Of a DNA stretch of 59,654 nt, positions 59,165 to 59,654 are shown piece by piece. Under the pieces are notes generated by a model. It worked only from the letters and a program-made list of their open reading frames with translations, was not told the DNA's origin and did not search any database. The stretch is taken from positions 1-59,654 of the forward strand of contig CAKSSY010000004.1 in NCBI GenBank assembly GCA_934489945.1, given 5' to 3'. Numbering within the stretch: position 1 is the first letter of the stretch; each line of letters opens with the position of its first letter. The DNA is from an uncultured Eubacteriales bacterium (lineage in GTDB: Bacteria; Bacillota; Clostridia; Oscillospirales; CAG-272). A program made the translations under genes and the position numbers.

Positions 59165-59654
59165 ATGATACAATACCATGTTTTTCCCGGCGGAAAGAAG
59201 CGGGTTGTGACCTTCAGTTACGATGACGGTCATAAAAATGATGAACGCCTGATAGAACTTTTCAACCGATACGGTGTAAAGGCGACCTTTCATCTGAACG
59301 GGGGAAAATATCGCAATCTTTCGGACGACGAACTTGCCGTCAAGTCGGCACTCTATGCGGGACACGAAATTTCCTGTCATACTGTCAGCCACGGCTGGCC
59401 TACACGAATGCCTCCTGCCTCGTTCCTGCGAGAGGTAACGGAGGACAGACAGATCCTTGAAAAAATCGCGGGCTACCCCGTTCTCGGACACTCTTATCCG
59501 TGCGGAGACTATAATCCCGCCGTAGAGGAGGTTCTCCGTTCCTGCGGCATCGTCTACAGTCGCACGACACAGGCAACCAAACTCTGCCTTCTTCCCGAGA
59601 ACTTTCTCGCGTGGAACCCGACCTGTCACCATCGTGACGCTCTGCCGCTTTGCC
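59165..59654 (+). CDS. Polysaccharide deacetylase-like protein (NodB fold), truncated by window end
   Basis: 163 codons are visible and the frame runs off the window. Seen: MIQYHVFPGGKKRVVTFSYDD, with YDDG as the catalytic and metal Asp (about residues 19-22), the HTVSH zinc motif near residue 79, and SYPCGDYNP as a further active-site motif. No signal peptide, so a cytoplasmic N- or O-deacetylase, with substrate unknown. GGAG site about 12 bp before the ATG. It follows the AraC gene after 90 bp and has its own promoter. Confidence 0.85.
   Translation, partial: MIQYHVFPGGKKRVVTFSYDDGHKNDERLIELFNRYGVKATFHLNGGKYRNLSDDELAVKSALYAGHEISCHTVSHGWPTRMPPASFLREVTEDRQILEKIAGYPVLGHSYPCGDYNPAVEEVLRSCGIVYSRTTQATKLCLLPENFLAWNPTCHHRDALPLC

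Noticed and set aside
58556..59632. 358-codon minus-strand frame opposite the second AraC gene and deacetylase
   Set aside because: Antisense shadow; both plus-strand genes have clear motifs.

Overview
The window comes from a chromosome of a spore-forming, low-to-mid GC, Gram-positive anaerobe. It is most likely an uncultured gut- or rumen-type member of class Clostridia (Oscillospirales or a related order). Grounds: spoVAD/spoVAE sporulation genes; the Bacillota-type order rimP-nusA-ylxR-ylxQ-infB; the Bacillota block yybS-gdpP-rplI-dnaB-tilS/hpt-ftsH; Mini-RNase III; MtaB; an oxygen-sensitive glycyl radical enzyme with its activase; and TTGACA-17-TATAAT promoters with strong purine-rich ribosome binding sites. 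Species-level placement is inference. I see no rRNA, tRNA, CRISPR array, insertion sequence or prophage.

Layout. 1-7.7 kb: lepA (minus); manA with a membrane protein (plus); an AraC-type regulator divergent from a two-gene glycyl radical enzyme/activase operon. 7.7-10.1 kb (minus): an operon of Mini-RNase III, cyclophilin and a flavin reductase-like protein, plus a leucine-rich-repeat lipoprotein. 10.3-13.3 kb (plus): dusB, an ECF sigma factor, its zinc-binding anti-sigma factor and a YfcE-type phosphodiesterase. 13.4-21.6 kb (minus): upp, an RluA-family pseudouridine synthase, apolipoprotein N-acyltransferase, a GH2 beta-galactosidase and a GH78 alpha-L-rhamnosidase. 21.6-26.0 kb (plus): mtaB, a degenerate PurL-like protein and tyrS. 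26.3-27.7 kb (minus): spoVAD-spoVAE. 27.7-31.3 kb (plus): a two-subunit ABC exporter. 31.6-37.0 kb (minus): rimP-nusA-ylxR-ylxQ-infB. 37.1-47.7 kb (plus): yybS, gdpP, rplI, dnaB, a tilS-hpt fusion, ftsH and a MATE exporter. 48.0-56.2 kb (minus): a 1307-residue secreted beta-helix protein with a coupled 43-codon ORF, a third ABC exporter, brnQ and a YgjV-like membrane protein. 56.2-59.7 kb: a TIM-barrel/Gfo-Idh-MocA fusion (minus), divergent from an AraC-type regulator and a truncated polysaccharide deacetylase (plus).

How the genes work together. Most of the window is core housekeeping: translation factors, tRNA modification, replication, membrane proteolysis and c-di-AMP turnover. Accessory carbohydrate functions sit between these blocks: ManA, GH2, GH78, the TIM/MocA fusion, the deacetylase and two AraC regulators. 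The glycyl radical enzyme is the clearest candidate for an uncharacterised catabolic step.

Most notable: (i) the glycyl radical enzyme with a Gly-Cys-Tyr-Glu-Cys active-site loop; (ii) a roughly 205-bp palindrome-ended repeat present three times, each time between convergent genes; (iii) a PurL-like protein that has lost the catalytic motifs; (iv) a 43-codon ORF whose ribosome binding site overlaps the stop of the giant surface protein gene; (v) a spoVA locus that holds only AD and AE.
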